Shown: positions 1 through 12,316 of the stretch, one piece after another
Layout of the letters: each line of letters begins with the position of its first letter
Numbering within the stretch: the first letter of the stretch is position 1
Program-made: the position numbers and the translations under genes
Assembly: GCA_963855995.1 (NCBI GenBank)
Contig: OY979716.1
Span: 22,087,321-22,151,320, forward strand
DNA: 64,000 nt
Direction: 5' to 3'
Source of the DNA: Muricea muricata
Lineage: Eukaryota; Cnidaria; Anthozoa; Malacalcyonacea; Plexauridae
Notes under the pieces: model-generated
Database searches by the model: none
Told to the model about the DNA's origin: nothing
What the model saw: only the letters and a program-made list of their open reading frames with translations

Positions 1-2699
1 TGAAATCGTCGTACACCTTGCCAGTTGACATCATGCATAGGACATGCCAGGTTTGTATTTGTCTTTTACAAAGGTCTACCAAGGTCATGTTGAAATGTGA
101 ACGTTGTTGCCCTCAGTCGGTTGACCCGCTTATTGATGTTTGCGTTTGATAGTATGAGAAAAAAACTTTACTTGTGTAGTGCAATTTGTGATCAATTAAT
201 CAAAACTTTATATAAAGTCTTGCAAACTGTTTATATAATTTGACCATAAATTATGAGCTCTTTAATATCTAAATAAGGGTTCTTGGGAAAATGTCATCAA
301 CTGATGGTTTTCATATTACATTATGAACTAGTGCTGGTGTGTGCTGCCTCAAACTTTGGAAGATTCTCAGAGCATATAGATTATCAATTTTCTTTTCTCT
401 CAGAAGGTGTTTGTTCCAGTGGCAGACCTTTCAACCCCTGGAAGCCCCCCCCCCCCCGACCTTGAAGCAGGGTTATAGCTAGAAGGAAAACCCTCCCAAA
501 AAAATGCCAAAAGAGTGTGTGTTGTCTGTATATCAAGCTGTATTGGTTGGATAATTTACGTATGGTATACTATAGAATATTAATACTTACTCATTCAGAA
601 AAAAAATATAGAAATCACTCAACTTTATATCATTATATGTCATAAATACTGCAATAATTGAGTTTGATGTTACATATTCAAATTTTTTGATCGACCAACA
701 GCCTTGAACTGTAATTCTCAGGAGATCTTTAGAGGCAAAAGCAGCCTGACAATTTCAATAAAAATATTTGCATAACATTATCGGACATCGACTGGTTTTG
801 TCACAGGTTTCTCCACTGGTCAACATGTGAATAGTTATACATTTTAGTTACTGTAGCTGTACAACTTGTATAGATATCGGTGCATACAAGATGCTTGATA
901 TCTATGTGTGCAATTAAAGTAATGTGTGTGCCAGTTTGACCAAAAATACTGGTAATCTATCCAGATATGGTAGTTTCAAAATCATATCCATTTCGACCTC
1001 TACAGAATGTATTGATGTTTCAATACACAATACAATACATGTACAGCATTCTGCTGATAGGAGATCATTACAGCTTGCAACTGTTCATATGATGCTCGTA
1101 TTTTAAACTCTTACAGTTTCACATTTTTTCATGCTGGTATTTTGTACATGCAACCCCTAAATGTGATAGCTTCATGTTTGGCATGGTCTATGATTAGATG
1201 TTTTCAATAGCTTGGGGGTATGCTGGTGAACTTACATGAGGTCTGCAGGGATTTGTCAGCTACTATTTACCTGGTACCATCATGTCCATTAGTTTACAAT
1301 GTGTTTGATATTTTCATTTAACTAACATGCACAGTGTGAAGAGCAGCTGGTCAGTAAATAAGGTCCACCCAAAATGTACTTGTAGTGTTCTCTAGTCAAT
1401 TTCTAGGATTGTATGTCATTATGACAGGATTCAATGTTTAGAGTGAAGTCCCTTCATCTGTAGTGGGTCATGCATTGCTTTATGTGGCTTACAGTGATAG
1501 GCTTTTTCTAATTCTATACTGACACAAGGGGATACTTTTTCTCTTTGGTAAAGAGATATATTTGTTCTTAATTTTTAGGGAGTGTAGATCAATGGAAATA
1601 TTTTGGAAATTGTAGAATTTCTGGGAAACGCTTCCCATTATCCAATTCGTTGTGCTCATATGACTTGGACAATAATGTGTGGTAAGTGTGCTTAAGATTA
1701 AGTTTGTTTTGCTGGATTGAAAATCAGCTCAGTGTAGATGTTGATTTTGAGTTTTGCATTTTCTCCTGCTGTTGCCAAGGACAGTTTTAGCAACTTGCTA
1801 TATACAAATTATAAAATGATGCTTCCATGCCACTAAATATGGTAATAACTTTATAACATACCTATTTATGTGAAGTTAATCCTTTTGTTTCTCTAGATGT
1901 AGTAAATCGTGTGTTACGGGTATCAGTACCAACAGTAGAAAACTGTTTTCATAATATCAAGTATTAAAGAAGAACAAAAATGAATGCTTGTCCTTCAAGT
2001 TATTTATAATTTAATGTTGGTATGTAGTACATTGATATAACTATTACAATGCCCTCGTCTTATCCAGAAACTCCAATCATTGTTTCTAATTTTCTGAAAT
2101 TTTATTCTTAGTTACATTAGGAATTAAAAACAAGAACCAGACATTTTTGCAATGCATTGTGGGGTGAATTATGCCATCACTGAGTTGAGTTACGAAGGAT
2201 TGTTTGTAGACTTCAAGCTCCAGCAAACAGAATAAAGGAAAAACCTGAAATCAAGACTGCAAAGGTAAATTGTCTATACTTTTCAAGAAGAATTAACTGT
2301 AAATTTTTGTGGGTAGCCACGTAGTGGCTACACCACTATGTTACCGTAAAATTTCCGTATGTGGGTTTCATGTCCGCAAAATCACATTCCTGATTATATT
2401 GAGATCTTTAAGGAACCACGAACCAATCAAAACGTCAGACTTTCAATGAGACTGAATTCTTCAGTTCTTTAATATGGCGTACGCCGGTGTTGTAAAGAGT
2501 CATTTTGTATTATTTTATCGTTCAAGTTCTGGTTTTTAGTTGTTCGTGGTGTGTGTCATTTGGACTTTGGAGGTGGTAATCTGCATGTAAAATATTTGTG
2601 TGCAGTAGCAAATTTTTGTGATGAATATTATATATTTTTTGGGCCATTCTGTATTTTTTTGTTCACTTGAGTACTCATGGCGTCACTCCGCTGACTCGT
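1..2699. other. Non-coding AT-rich stretch, no gene recognised
   Basis: No open frame here has recognisable protein character; the short ORFs lack domain motifs and some begin at TTG rather than ATG. A C-run lies near 449-461. The stretch may be intronic or intergenic; nothing in it decides which. Confidence 0.6.
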
Positions 2700-2709
2700 G
2701 TGTTTAATA

Positions 2710-3655
2710 TCCTCGAGCTTTTACAGATCACCCTCATTTGCTGGTTGTTAAATTTTCCAATATGGGCAACCCTCATATTAATCCCCCCCCCCCCCAGATT
2801 ACCAGGTATAATAACAATGTTGTTGCAAGGAAATCTCAATGTTAATCACAATTATTTGCTGATTGTTAAATTTTTCACTACTGACAACCCTCATGTTGTT
2901 ACAAGAAAATCTTAATGTTTGATTATATTAGTCTAACAATGCAAATAGAAGTCCCTGATAGTTAGAAAAACCACAATCATTTGCTGGCAACCCTCATAAT
3001 GATTCCCCCTAGAGGGGGATATAATGAATTCCCCCCATGCATAATCACAATGTTGCAAGAAAATCTTAAAGTTTGGTTATATTAGTTTAACAAATTTATA
3101 TGATGAACACCTCATATTGCTGGTTTTAATTCTTTTCAGTATCGACAACCTTCACATATAATGAATCCCCTCATATATAATCACAATGTTGTTGCAAGAA
3201 AATCTTAATGTTTGGTTATATCAGTCTAACAATGCAAATAAAGGTCCATGATAGTTGAATAATCACAATCATTTGCTGGTTGTAAAATTTTTCAGTGTCG
3301 ACAACCTCTTATATAATGAATCCCCCCCCCCACATATATTCACAATGTTGTTGCAAGAAAATCTTAATGTTTGGTTATATCAAGAAAATCTTAATGTTTG
3401 GTTATATCAGTTTAACCAATTTATATGATGAACACCTGATATTGCTGGTTTTAATTTTTTTCAATATTGACAACCTTCATATATCAATCCCCCAATCAAT
3501 CCATCCAATCAGTTGCTGTTTGTTAAATTTTTCAACGTCGACAACCCTCATGTATAATGATTCCCCCCAATATATATTCACAATGTTGTTGCGAGAAAAT
3601 CTTATATCAGTTTAACAAATTTATATGATGAATACCTCATATCGCTGGTATTTTT
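2710..3655. repeat. Imperfect minisatellite, several ~140-160 bp units with C-runs
   Basis: The phrases TTTGCTGGTTGTTAAATTTTT, CGACAACCCTCATATATAATG followed by a C-run, and ACAATGTTGTTGCAAGAAA recur in order at least five times (the last near 2818, 2890, 3045, 3184, 3345 and 3583). Unit length varies because partial units and short internal duplications occur, for example around 3360-3400. Open frames of 82 and 106 codons here are by-products of the repeat. Confidence 0.85.
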
Positions 3656-4325
3656 GTACCGAATCCAGACTAGCATGCACCTATTTCAAAAAAAGTCCTT
3701 TTGCATACATTAAACAAAGCATTGCAAATATAACAGCCTTGGTTTCAGCATAACCTGCAAAGTTGCAATCACACCTGTTTAGCATAGTAACAATGCTTAT
3801 GTAAAGGGTCTTGGGTCTTAAGAGTGCCTTGGCTTACTTCGCTGAGGCTACCCACATGTACGCTAAGCGTACCTATTTTTCTAATGGTTTGTGAGTCATT
3901 CCAAGCCAAATCTTGATTTCTTTGAAATTTCGTAGGTTTGTTAATTTGCATGTAACAAACACTTGTGCAAGATATCATTCCAATATTCCCGGTCCATTGC
4001 TGATCAAGTCACAGATGCTTTCTTTCATTTTGCCATGAAAAGCTGATAGTTATGAGAAGAAAAATTGTTGGTATTATAGGGCTATTCCAGGAATTTGTGA
4101 AGACCAGTCATTGGGAAGAAACTTAGCTGCATGTTAGTTTTAAACAAATGTGGATGAAAGCATCCATTAATGGTACTGGCCTGAAGTGTTTGACATGCAG
4201 TTATTCAGAAATGATCTGACCCTGGCTTAATCCTTTCCTATTATAATTTTAATTTTGATTACAACTGAACATGAGCAAAACTAGTTTCATATTAATCCGA
4301 CACTGTAAAGCCTAATGAGATATAT
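3656..4325. other. No gene seen
   Basis: Mixed sequence with no recognisable coding, RNA or mobile-element signature. Confidence 0.5.
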
Positions 4326-4412
4326 CGTCGTCTTGAGCGGGATTTGTACTCGCATCTGCGAGTCTCTAGACGGCCGTGCTACCACCAATTGAGATGTCAA
4401 CCAACTGGGATT
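4326..4412 (-). repeat. tRNA-derived relic (SINE head or tRNA pseudogene)
   Basis: Read on the minus strand this resembles a tRNA: an A-box-like CTCAATTGGTGGTAGCACGG, an anticodon-arm-like segment, and a B-box-like GCGAGTACAAATCCCGC whose ends can pair as a T-arm. The acceptor stem does not close convincingly, so a functional tRNA is unlikely. A tRNA-derived SINE head or a pseudogene fits better. Confidence 0.5.
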
Positions 4413-6230
4413 TGTACTTTTCTAGACCGCTTTTGTATATTTCTCTGCATGGTTGTGAAGTATATGCAATGTTTTGGCTACATATAGTGGATACCTATGT
4501 ATCTTTCAGAAGTTAACTCAGGTAGCTTAATCAATGCGCTATACTTTGTATACTTTAATCGGGAGCTGTTTACTTTCATCGAAAATATGAAAACTTAAAA
4601 GAATAAAATTGGCTTGAATTCAAAAAATCATAGTTTAATTAACACTAATTGTGAACAGCAAATATTTCATTCCATCAATTGTATATTTTGATTTTAGGAA
4701 TCTGCCATGGTAAAAGCGTGAGCTTTGCTAACAGAAATAAACCCAACAGTACATTTACAGTCAGAATAGGCAAAGACGATGGTAGCTGAGATATTGGAAC
4801 AAAATTGAGGTACAAGATTATTATTTCTCTTCTGATGTTCACATGCATGGCAATGCTCAAAATATCGTGTCCGTCTTTCACTATGCTGCAGGTTTTTGCG
4901 GCATAAATGTCTTTGTTTCTTTGTTTTGATATGATTTATCTTTGCTTCGTGCGTTTGATTACTGTTGTCTGTTACATAACTTTGCTTCTGTTTTGAGATT
5001 TTTGTAATTATGTTCCTTGTGTGTGTATCTGTATTGTGTTTTTTATACATTGCATGTTTTGTTTTGACCTGTTTTCTGTTTGTTTTGAAAATGCATCACA
5101 CATTTCATAAGCACGTGGGGAGTATTATAGCATTGCTGTGTTTGCTGTTAACAATTAACTTATTGCAAAAATCTTTATTTATTTAATGCAATTATTGCAA
5201 ATACTTCGTAAATATTGCAATAATAAATTGTAAATGTTTCGGAATCAGATTGCTTACGGGAGCCTATTTCAACACGTTATATCGAAGGTCGTGTAATTTA
5301 TCCCATACACTACCTACCCAATTCCAGACACTGAACTCAGTGACCATTTGACAATTTCCAACGTGCACATTGTAGAGAAAGTTGTATCAAATCAAATTTC
5401 TGGGTGAAAAATCTGTCCTCAATAACACCTAAACAAGGCAAAAGAACAATTATTCCAATTCCTATAAAATTCAATAATTTAAATACACAATAAAAGCAAA
5501 AACAGTTGTGCCTGGCAGAGAAGGGTCCCTGTTTCAGCGACCCATGTGTTCAAACGAAAATCCTCTATGCTATGGCTGTTGGCACTAAAAATAGCTTCTA
5601 GACAAATTATGCTGCAGTTTTATAACAATTTAATCAATCACCATAAAAATTGGCACAAAGCAAGTTCTTACTAAAATACAATTTTTGAAAAAGTTGAAAG
5701 TTAATCTACTAATTGGTTGCCATAGTAACAACAGAAAATTGCGATACCAACTAAAGCTTGTGGAAGCAATATCTCCCCAGGGAAATGAGTTATCTTCTTC
5801 AAATTCTGTATATTTATTTCTTAGGACTTCTACTATGGATTAAGTACACAGATTATCATTTCGTCAAATCGTTCAGTCCTAGATGAAAAAAAGGACTGTT
5901 TCCATAGTAACTGGTTCAAATTTGTAAATTTGCAAAAACTGTCTACTTAACCCATAGAGTGTTACAGGATAGACACACAGTCCAAAAATGAAGTCAAAAT
6001 ATCAAATCTACTTTGATTTAGGCTTTCCACAGTTTTGGTATATTGAAATTCTCCTGTTTTGAGAAAATCGAGGTTAAACACTACATAATATTATTTACCA
6101 ACTTTCGTCCCATTCACACACATAAAGACCACAACTGTTGTGTGGGAAATGTACTAAGATTATTTTTAGCTAAATGTTAGTCTTTTTACTTACTCCTGTC
6201 TACTGTTTACATGCTTACCAAAGCCAAAAG
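4413..6230. other. No confident gene
   Basis: A minus-strand ATG frame at 5050-4694 (118 codons) has no recognisable domain. Around 5515-6100 the sequence may be the 3' untranslated and terminal part of the Mutator-like element, but I could not identify its end. Confidence 0.5.
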
Positions 6231-8241
6231 TTATTTTCTTTTCTTTTTACCAACTACTTCGAACAGACGCATTACGAACTTTATAGGTGGCTCTTGAGTA
6301 CTTTGTTCAGCTCTTTTTCTTCTCTCTCTCTTTGACTTGCTTTCAACTGGCTTTACCCCAAGACCAAACCCACCATGTTGGTAAGACTCCCTGTCAAGTT
6401 TGTCTTTTTTCTTTGCACGTAGCTTTTGCCTTCTCTTCCCATACTTTTCACTCACTTTTTTGGCAACATTCCTCATTCTCGTTGCATCCTGCTTTCTCAA
6501 ACCTCTCATTGTTTGTATTCCTGGAGTGACTCCACACAACTGTAATATTACTGCTTGGCTAGCAGCACCAGTGTTGAATGCAGCAATGGTTGCACAAGCA
6601 GCAATCCGAACTCTTCGTGCACCACAGAACTTTGTTTTGGGGCACTTCGACCAAAGAATGCCATTTGCTGCTTCATTTTGGTTTTGTGTAATGCCCTTCA
6701 AACACCTGCTCAGTTGGTCATCTTTAGATAACCTTTGAAAAATTGGATCTAGCTCTGTCATGAACACTTCTGGAAGGCGATTATCCTTATTGTACAATTT
6801 CGTTTCTTCCCTCTTATCTTTCCAGTATTTACACCAGGTATCGTCAGACTTTGGGCAATATTGATGCTGTTTTTCAAGTGTTAGTTTACCATTTTTTACC
6901 ATATGGCATTGTATTGCCTTAATGCTTTCTTTCATACCATTCAGATTACCTTTATTCCCTCTAATTGCCTTCCCATAATAGTTCTGCATTTTGTTTATAA
7001 CTTTATCTGTCAACCGTCCTTTTCCTCCAACCGTTTTACCATCAGCTAACTTCTTTCCTTTATTATCTTTCTTGTATTTCCTCAAAGCAGTCCCAAGTCG
7101 TTTCTGGACATGGCCCACACACTCTTCTTTTTTAATTTCATAATCAGGTCCAGTCATCGCCAACAAAGGTGGTATACTTCAATTTTCTTTTCTCACTGCT
7201 TCTGGAAAAAATTTCGACAGCTGCAACAGCCTCCATCTCTCCTGACGATCCTTTGTGATTAATTTGGCAATCATGAGATTCTTTCCACTGTTTGTACTTC
7301 TCACTTTCAACATCGCAGCTAGCATGTTCTTTGCACTCATGACAAAAAAGTGATTTCACCTCATAGTCCAGTATTTCACCAGTGTCAACCGATATGACAA
7401 AAACAACTCCTAATTTTGATGAGTGTCCCCTCTTTTGCCAGGTCCCATCAACTGCGACAGACACGCATGCTATAATGTCCTCACCATCGTCGATTTGATC
7501 CGGATCTTCCTTTACCACCTTGTTCCGCAATCGTTCTGCAGCACCATTCATTACTTCCTCGGCATGCTTCTTTGTAGCATTTTCAACCTGAATAAGATGC
7601 TTTTGGTATACATCTGTACTTACAAGTGGTGATAAATTCATTGTGATACAAAATTGAGTCAATCCACTATGCCCAAATTGACAAGATGCAAGAGCAGCCC
7701 TCCGATTCACCTCACGACCACCACCACCCTTGCCACCAAGTCGCCGACTGGTTGATAGACGTGTTTCTGCTTCACAACAAGAACACTTTAAAAATAGACA
7801 TTGGGAAAGTCCCTCTCTTTCATTGTTTTTCTGGTAAAGAGATAGTCTGGACGACGCTTTACGGCATGAGCTGCAAATTGCTGCTTTGGATATGCAGTCA
7901 TTCAGCAGAGTTGCATCTTGCAGTTTAAAACCTTTGGCAATTTCGATGTTTGGTAATGGTTCCAAACCGACTTCTCTCGCCTTTTCTCGAGTAAGAATAC
8001 CACTTTCAGATTCCAGATTGTTAAAGGAGGTATTTAACAGCTTCTTACTAGAAATACTTTTAACATCAGCTGCTGTAATAGGAGCAGATGCTTCGTTCGA
8101 AGCCGGCATGGTGCCAGGATCTGTAGTCATGTCGGGTAATTCAGTTCGCAAATCATCCCGTTTTTCCTGTGGTCTCACGTAGAATCCCTTCCTTTTTCTT
8201 GTCTTTTTCGAACCTTTCTTTCCTTTATCTTCTTGCATCAT
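6231..8241 (-). pseudogene. Mutator-like transposase gene, frameshifted by an internal deletion
   Basis: Two overlapping minus-strand frames (8241-7144, 365 codons; 7166-6231, 311 codons) together make one transposase of the type annotated as a 'Mutator-like transposase domain' in many invertebrates. In order it shows a basic start, a CxxC...CxxC zinc-binding-like segment, the VDGTWQKRGHSS motif with the first acidic residue, LDYEVKSLFCHEC, KYTTFVGD, then KKEECVGHVQKRLG, GKGRLTDKV, QNYYGKAI, TQNQNEAANGILWSKCPK and a lysine-rich tail. Against the related copy near 14.2 kb, about 47 bp are missing at 7140-7170. This shifts the frame and removes the GDGDS-type motif expected there. The rest is open, so the break is probably recent. 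The second frame's own ATG is unlikely to rescue function. Confidence 0.85.
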
Positions 8242-8820
8242 ATTTATAAAAGAAAACCACTAAAAAACGCTCTATAACTCACTAGATTGAAAAGGTTTGC
8301 TCGATATATTTCACCAAGAAGACAACACAACGCACACTCGCATCATTTCGAACAGTACTTCAATACATAATAATATAGTGGTTTTGTCTACATTCAGGCC
8401 TGAATCATTCAGGCATAAAGGGGGAGTCCTTCTGCCGATTACGAAAGTTCTGAGGCAAATTTAGAGGCAAAAAAGGCCATAGCAACCAAAGTAAACAAAC
8501 TTTCTCAACTGGTTGCTATGCAAAATTTTATGATATCCATCTGCAAAAGCAATTTTTTTACATAAACCGTACAACAAATCAAGGGAAAGACTTTAGGGGT
8601 TAAAATATAATAGTTATTGAAGTCATATGAAGTAAAAAAATAATTTCCAAAAAATTTAACATTCTATCAAAATTTAGGGCCAACAACCACCTTAACGGCC
8701 TACCAGGAAGCTGAAAGTTCTGTGTTTTAGCATATTGCCAGTTCTTTGTAGTATAATTGTAGCTACCATGGTACTTTGATAAAAACCCATCCTTTTGGAT
8801 ACCAGAGGCACTCCACCAGG
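8242..8820. other. Upstream flank of the Mutator-like gene
   Basis: No coding signature. It may hold the promoter and right terminus of the element; an imperfect inverted GGCAGAAGGACTCC-like motif near 8430 weakly resembles a motif near 5516 but was not accepted as a terminal repeat. Confidence 0.4.
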
Positions 8821-8824
8821 CCAT

Positions 8825-9235
8825 GCCATGATCCCGCAAGATCTTACCAAAAATCCTGCAAGATCTTGCCATGATCTCACAAGATCTTATTAAGAATCCT
8901 GCAAGATCTTACCAAGATCCTGCAAGATCTTACTAAGATCTTGCCATGATCCCACAAGATCTTATTAAGAATCCTGCAAGATCTTGCCATTATCTTACAA
9001 GATCTTATTAAGAATCCTGCAAGGTCTTGCCAAGATCTTGTCATGATCTTGCATAATCTTACCAAAAATCCTGCCATGATCCTGCAAGATCTTATTAAGA
9101 ATCTTACATGATCTTACCAAGATCCCACATGATCTTACTGAGAATCCTGAAAGATCTTGCCATGATTTTCAAGATAATGCTAGAATCTTGACAAAAATCC
9201 TGTAAAATGATGGAAAGATCTTACGGTTTCTTTTT
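8825..9235. repeat. GATC-rich minisatellite (~21-bp unit)
   Basis: Variants of GATCCTGCAAGATCTTACCAA repeat for about 400 bp, often alternating with CCATGATC and ATTAAGAATCC forms to give a higher-order period near 42 bp. Most units contain the palindrome AAGATCTT. The peptides encoded here (repeated KILARSCRI-like words) are artefacts of the repeat. Confidence 0.93.
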
Positions 9236-10700
9236 AAGATCAGAAAATGAAATAGCTTTCAAAATTATTCAGGCATGCCAGAATTCCCCGATACCTATCA
9301 AAACGTACTCACAAGACAAAATACCACAGCATATATGTTCTCTACATTAAATTTATCAACAAATTCATGTATCGCACCATTATAGTCTAGTGCTAAATGT
9401 CTTAAAAAAGTATGAGTATTGAAGAAAACAAAGTGCATATGATGCGAATATAGAATCGAAGTTATTTGCTGGGCTATCGTATCATTGTGTCTTTAAAAAA
9501 GCAAACGAGTAACATCTTGTCTCGCTTTGATTTTGTTTTTGAGGTAACTTTCATTTGGGCATCTTTTGGATTCCTGAAGCTTTATTCATGAACTTTGTTT
9601 AGCACCTATTGTGGTTTCGTGATTGGATGATTTGGATTTTCTTCTTATATCCCGACACTTTTGGTTACAAGTATCAACAACGACTTGATGTGTCTTCTGC
9701 ACTCGTTCTTCACCATACTTGGCCATCTAGGCCTTGAGGGCATTTATATGGTAGAAATTACTGCAGTTTTAGTTATAGATATATGCGAGGCTTTTCTTTT
9801 TGCTGAATGCGTAGGTCGAACACAATGACTAAAAAAGCCCACTAATTAAGATGGTTGTTTATATGCGGTTATTTAATCTTACCAAACAACTTAGTGACTC
9901 TGACAGGATCCAGTGCTGGTTTCGCCGATCGTTTTGTTTGGAATAATATCCCATTCTCAAGTTCGTCCGTTGAAGATAGGCAGCTCAATAACTTGATTGC
10001 ACATTTTGATGGTTCTTTTGGCGGTGCATTTATTGTCATCAAATTAATGTCTTTGTGCCACTAAAACAAATTAACAATACTTGGTTGATTATCGTAGTAA
10101 ACTACAAATGTACAAAAATCTTTAGCACAGGATAAGATTTCTTGCTATTGAGTATAACCTCGTGATCGTCCATAATCTCCTAGTACAACTGCCACAGAAA
10201 TTGTAGATCTAAAACTTACACAAACCTTGAGTAAAACATACACAAAATGCGTTCTGCATTTGCATAACTTTATACAAGGAACCTGTAGTTTCAAGTACTG
10301 GAATAAATGACAAACACAGTGAAATAATATTCCAATTTAGTATATTAATAGTTTAAAATATGTTATACAAATACGATTATTAATATTTACATGATATTAC
10401 CTATATAGTAAAGCGCGCATTCCAAACTCTATTAATTACCTAACACAGGGCCGGTATTTTACGCGAGTACATATTTAGAGCTTGCTGTATGAATTTCTCG
10501 AGCAGATTAAAAGAAATCACTTACTTCATACGATTGTTACTGCATATACGCATTGCTGGTAAAATCCACAGAAAATAAGTAAACAGTTGGTGGATTTTTA
10601 CAGAGAAGATGGTTATGTTTAGAATGTACTTTGGTTAATGACCTGTAACCTCACAATAAAGTGATATAAAAACTAACTAACTATCAAGTATATTATAACT
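9236..10700. other. No gene recognised
   Basis: A 69-codon plus-strand frame at 9855-10064 shows no domain. The last few hundred bases may be the degraded left end of the CACTA-like relic that follows. Confidence 0.5.
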
Positions 10701-10702
10701 AG

Positions 10703-11028
10703 CTATTGCTCATTCGTTTTCAAGTTGTCGAGCGTGTTAATGAAGTTAATTATCGATCCTGACAGTTTTTGTCCATCGTGTATCTCCAAGAAACACCTTT
10801 GGATGTAGGTACATACTTGTTTTACACTTGTTGGATATTCAAACATGAATATATAAGAGCATGCGATAAATAACAAAATACCGTCCTCCAAATTCGCTGC
10901 ATGTGTGATGATGGTGTTTTCCGCAGTCACCGCAATGTCATTGGAGCAGTCTAAACTGCCTTGCAGTGAAATTCGTGGGCATAGTGTCTTCAATGCTTGA
11001 GCAGCTTTTTTAAGCTCAGTTTGGTGCT
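10703..11028 (-). pseudogene. Terminal exon of a SAMD3-like, CACTA-associated protein (relic 1)
   Basis: A minus-strand frame opens at a splice-acceptor-like CACCTTTAG and ends at a stop at 10703. Its pattern (ILLFIACSYIFMFEYP followed by an amphipathic tail) parallels the last exon of the intact SAMD3-like gene at 24825-24511, which has VAYLASFYLLDFDYP at the same place. The product would be the C-terminal module only. With the transposase fragment about 0.3 kb to the right on the other strand, it reproduces the divergent layout of the intact CACTA-like element, so I read it as an internally deleted copy. Confidence 0.55.
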
Positions 11029-11324
11029 AAAGGTGAAGACATAAAAATTATAATTATAAATCAAGACAGAACTATAGGGCTGTTATAAATTTACTTAATA
11101 CAATTTTCTTGATTGTTACTTATCAATGTCACTTACATACATGGCCCTGGGGATTTATATAGACTGCTGCATCACCTTTCCTAAAGGCAATGTGTACATG
11201 CAGATATTTGGTTATGCAGATATATATTGGTTATAAAGATATTTGTAAACACAATTTTGCACAATGTATCTATTAATTACTACAGTGTGAACAGAGTTGC
11301 AGTACATGTTTATTCTGTGTATGA

Positions 11325-11409
11325 TAGGAGGGGCCCATTAGTTCGCAATTGGTCGATGAGATTTGAACCCAAACACCATTACTTCAAGAAGATAGTTGCA
11401 TCTCGATGA
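11325..11409 (+). pseudogene. C-terminal fragment of a CACTA-like transposase (relic 1)
   Basis: The plus-strand peptide GPLVRNWSMRFEPKHHYFKK is typical of the region after the helical part of this transposase family, where a 'GPL...W..RFE.KH..FK' signature is recalled. The intact-looking element at 23.7-33 kb lacks this very segment. Only about 27 codons remain before a stop. Confidence 0.6.
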
Positions 11410-12240
11410 GATCTTGCAGAGCAACACAAAATGAAAAAATATAAACGCGGCGCAGTCCATAGCGTCGTTTAATAAAATCTTGAATGACACCGTTTGTCCT
11501 TTCTGATCTGTTCGTTGTGAACTTGGACGGAGGGCAGCCCAGACCTGCTCTTTGACGAACTGGGGCAATCACGTGGTTTAGCATTTTCTTTTCTTTGTTT
11601 TTCACGAACCACTGAAAAAACTTGAGACCATTCGCATGGCATTTGCTCCATTTTCCCTTCACCACCTCTATTTGCTTGGAAAAATATTCTTGACTTTCAG
11701 CGTCAGAAAGACCACGTTCATAGACGTCGCCAACTTGTCGGCCAAATATGTCTGCGACAATCTCCTCTTTTATCTTTCCAGTTATTCCCATTTCAACCAA
11801 CCGATTTCCGACGTTCTTTTTTAAATGAATGGAACACAGCAACTGTGTTGTCCTTTCGAAATTTTCCCTGAAGGCGCTAAAATGAGCTTCTTCATCATCT
11901 GTTCCGTATGCTAGAAGATTTGCCAGGTCTGGCTTCAAGGTTCTTAATGCACCACAGAAAAGAGAATAGGTTTCTTTGGTCTTCATTTCATGCACTAGCA
12001 CCGGTCCGATAAGAGTGAGATGTTGACCTTGCTTCGTTTCTAGCAGAAGGCTCTGATACGATATCGGGGTAACATTAAACTCTCCGATGTTAAAGGTTGG
12101 GTCTACCGTTAAAGGTTTAAAAAGCTTAACGTTACAGCAAAATCTGTGGAGGTCATTTAGCTGTCTTTCACTTGCATGGTGTATATATATAATGCGCGCT
12201 TTCTCCTCGTTTGTCTCACCAGCCTCTTTAATTCAAATTT
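11384..12240 (-). pseudogene. MULE-type transposase fragment (DDE core)
   Basis: The minus-strand frame is open from about 12240 to 11384, although its first ATG is only at 12001. It carries the DDE order of a MULE transposase: VDPTFNIGEFNVTPISY (first Asp), LIGPVLVHEMKTKETYSLF, YGTDDEEAH (second Asp), LLCSIHLKKNVGNRL, and NRSERTNGVIQDFI with a candidate Glu. The N-terminal zinc-binding region and the C-terminus are absent, and the 3' end runs into the CACTA transposase relic. It is a truncated relic of a Mutator-superfamily element, distinct in sequence from the Mutator-like genes at 6-8 and 14 kb. Confidence 0.75.
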
Positions 12241-12316
12241 AGCGTCGCGGTTACTATAAAAATTTACAATTTTTTTTACTGCTGCACTTGGTCAAGCGAC
12301 TGTTTTACTTAAAGTT

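Noticed and set aside
283-465. 60-codon frame ending in a proline-rich run
   Set aside because: It starts at TTG, and the proline tail is just translation of a C-run; no domain.
4694-5050. 118-codon minus-strand ATG frame
   Set aside because: Composition is Lys/His/Asn-rich, as expected from AT-rich DNA; no domain, no splice partner.
6287-6738. Plus-strand frames of 80 and 112 codons
   Set aside because: They lie antisense to a strongly supported Mutator-like coding frame and have no domain.
5516-8445. Terminal inverted repeats of the Mutator-like element (GGCAGAGAAGGGTCCC / GGCAGAAGGACTCC)
   Set aside because: Only partly matching over about 16 bp, with no clear target duplication outside. 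Not enough to call.
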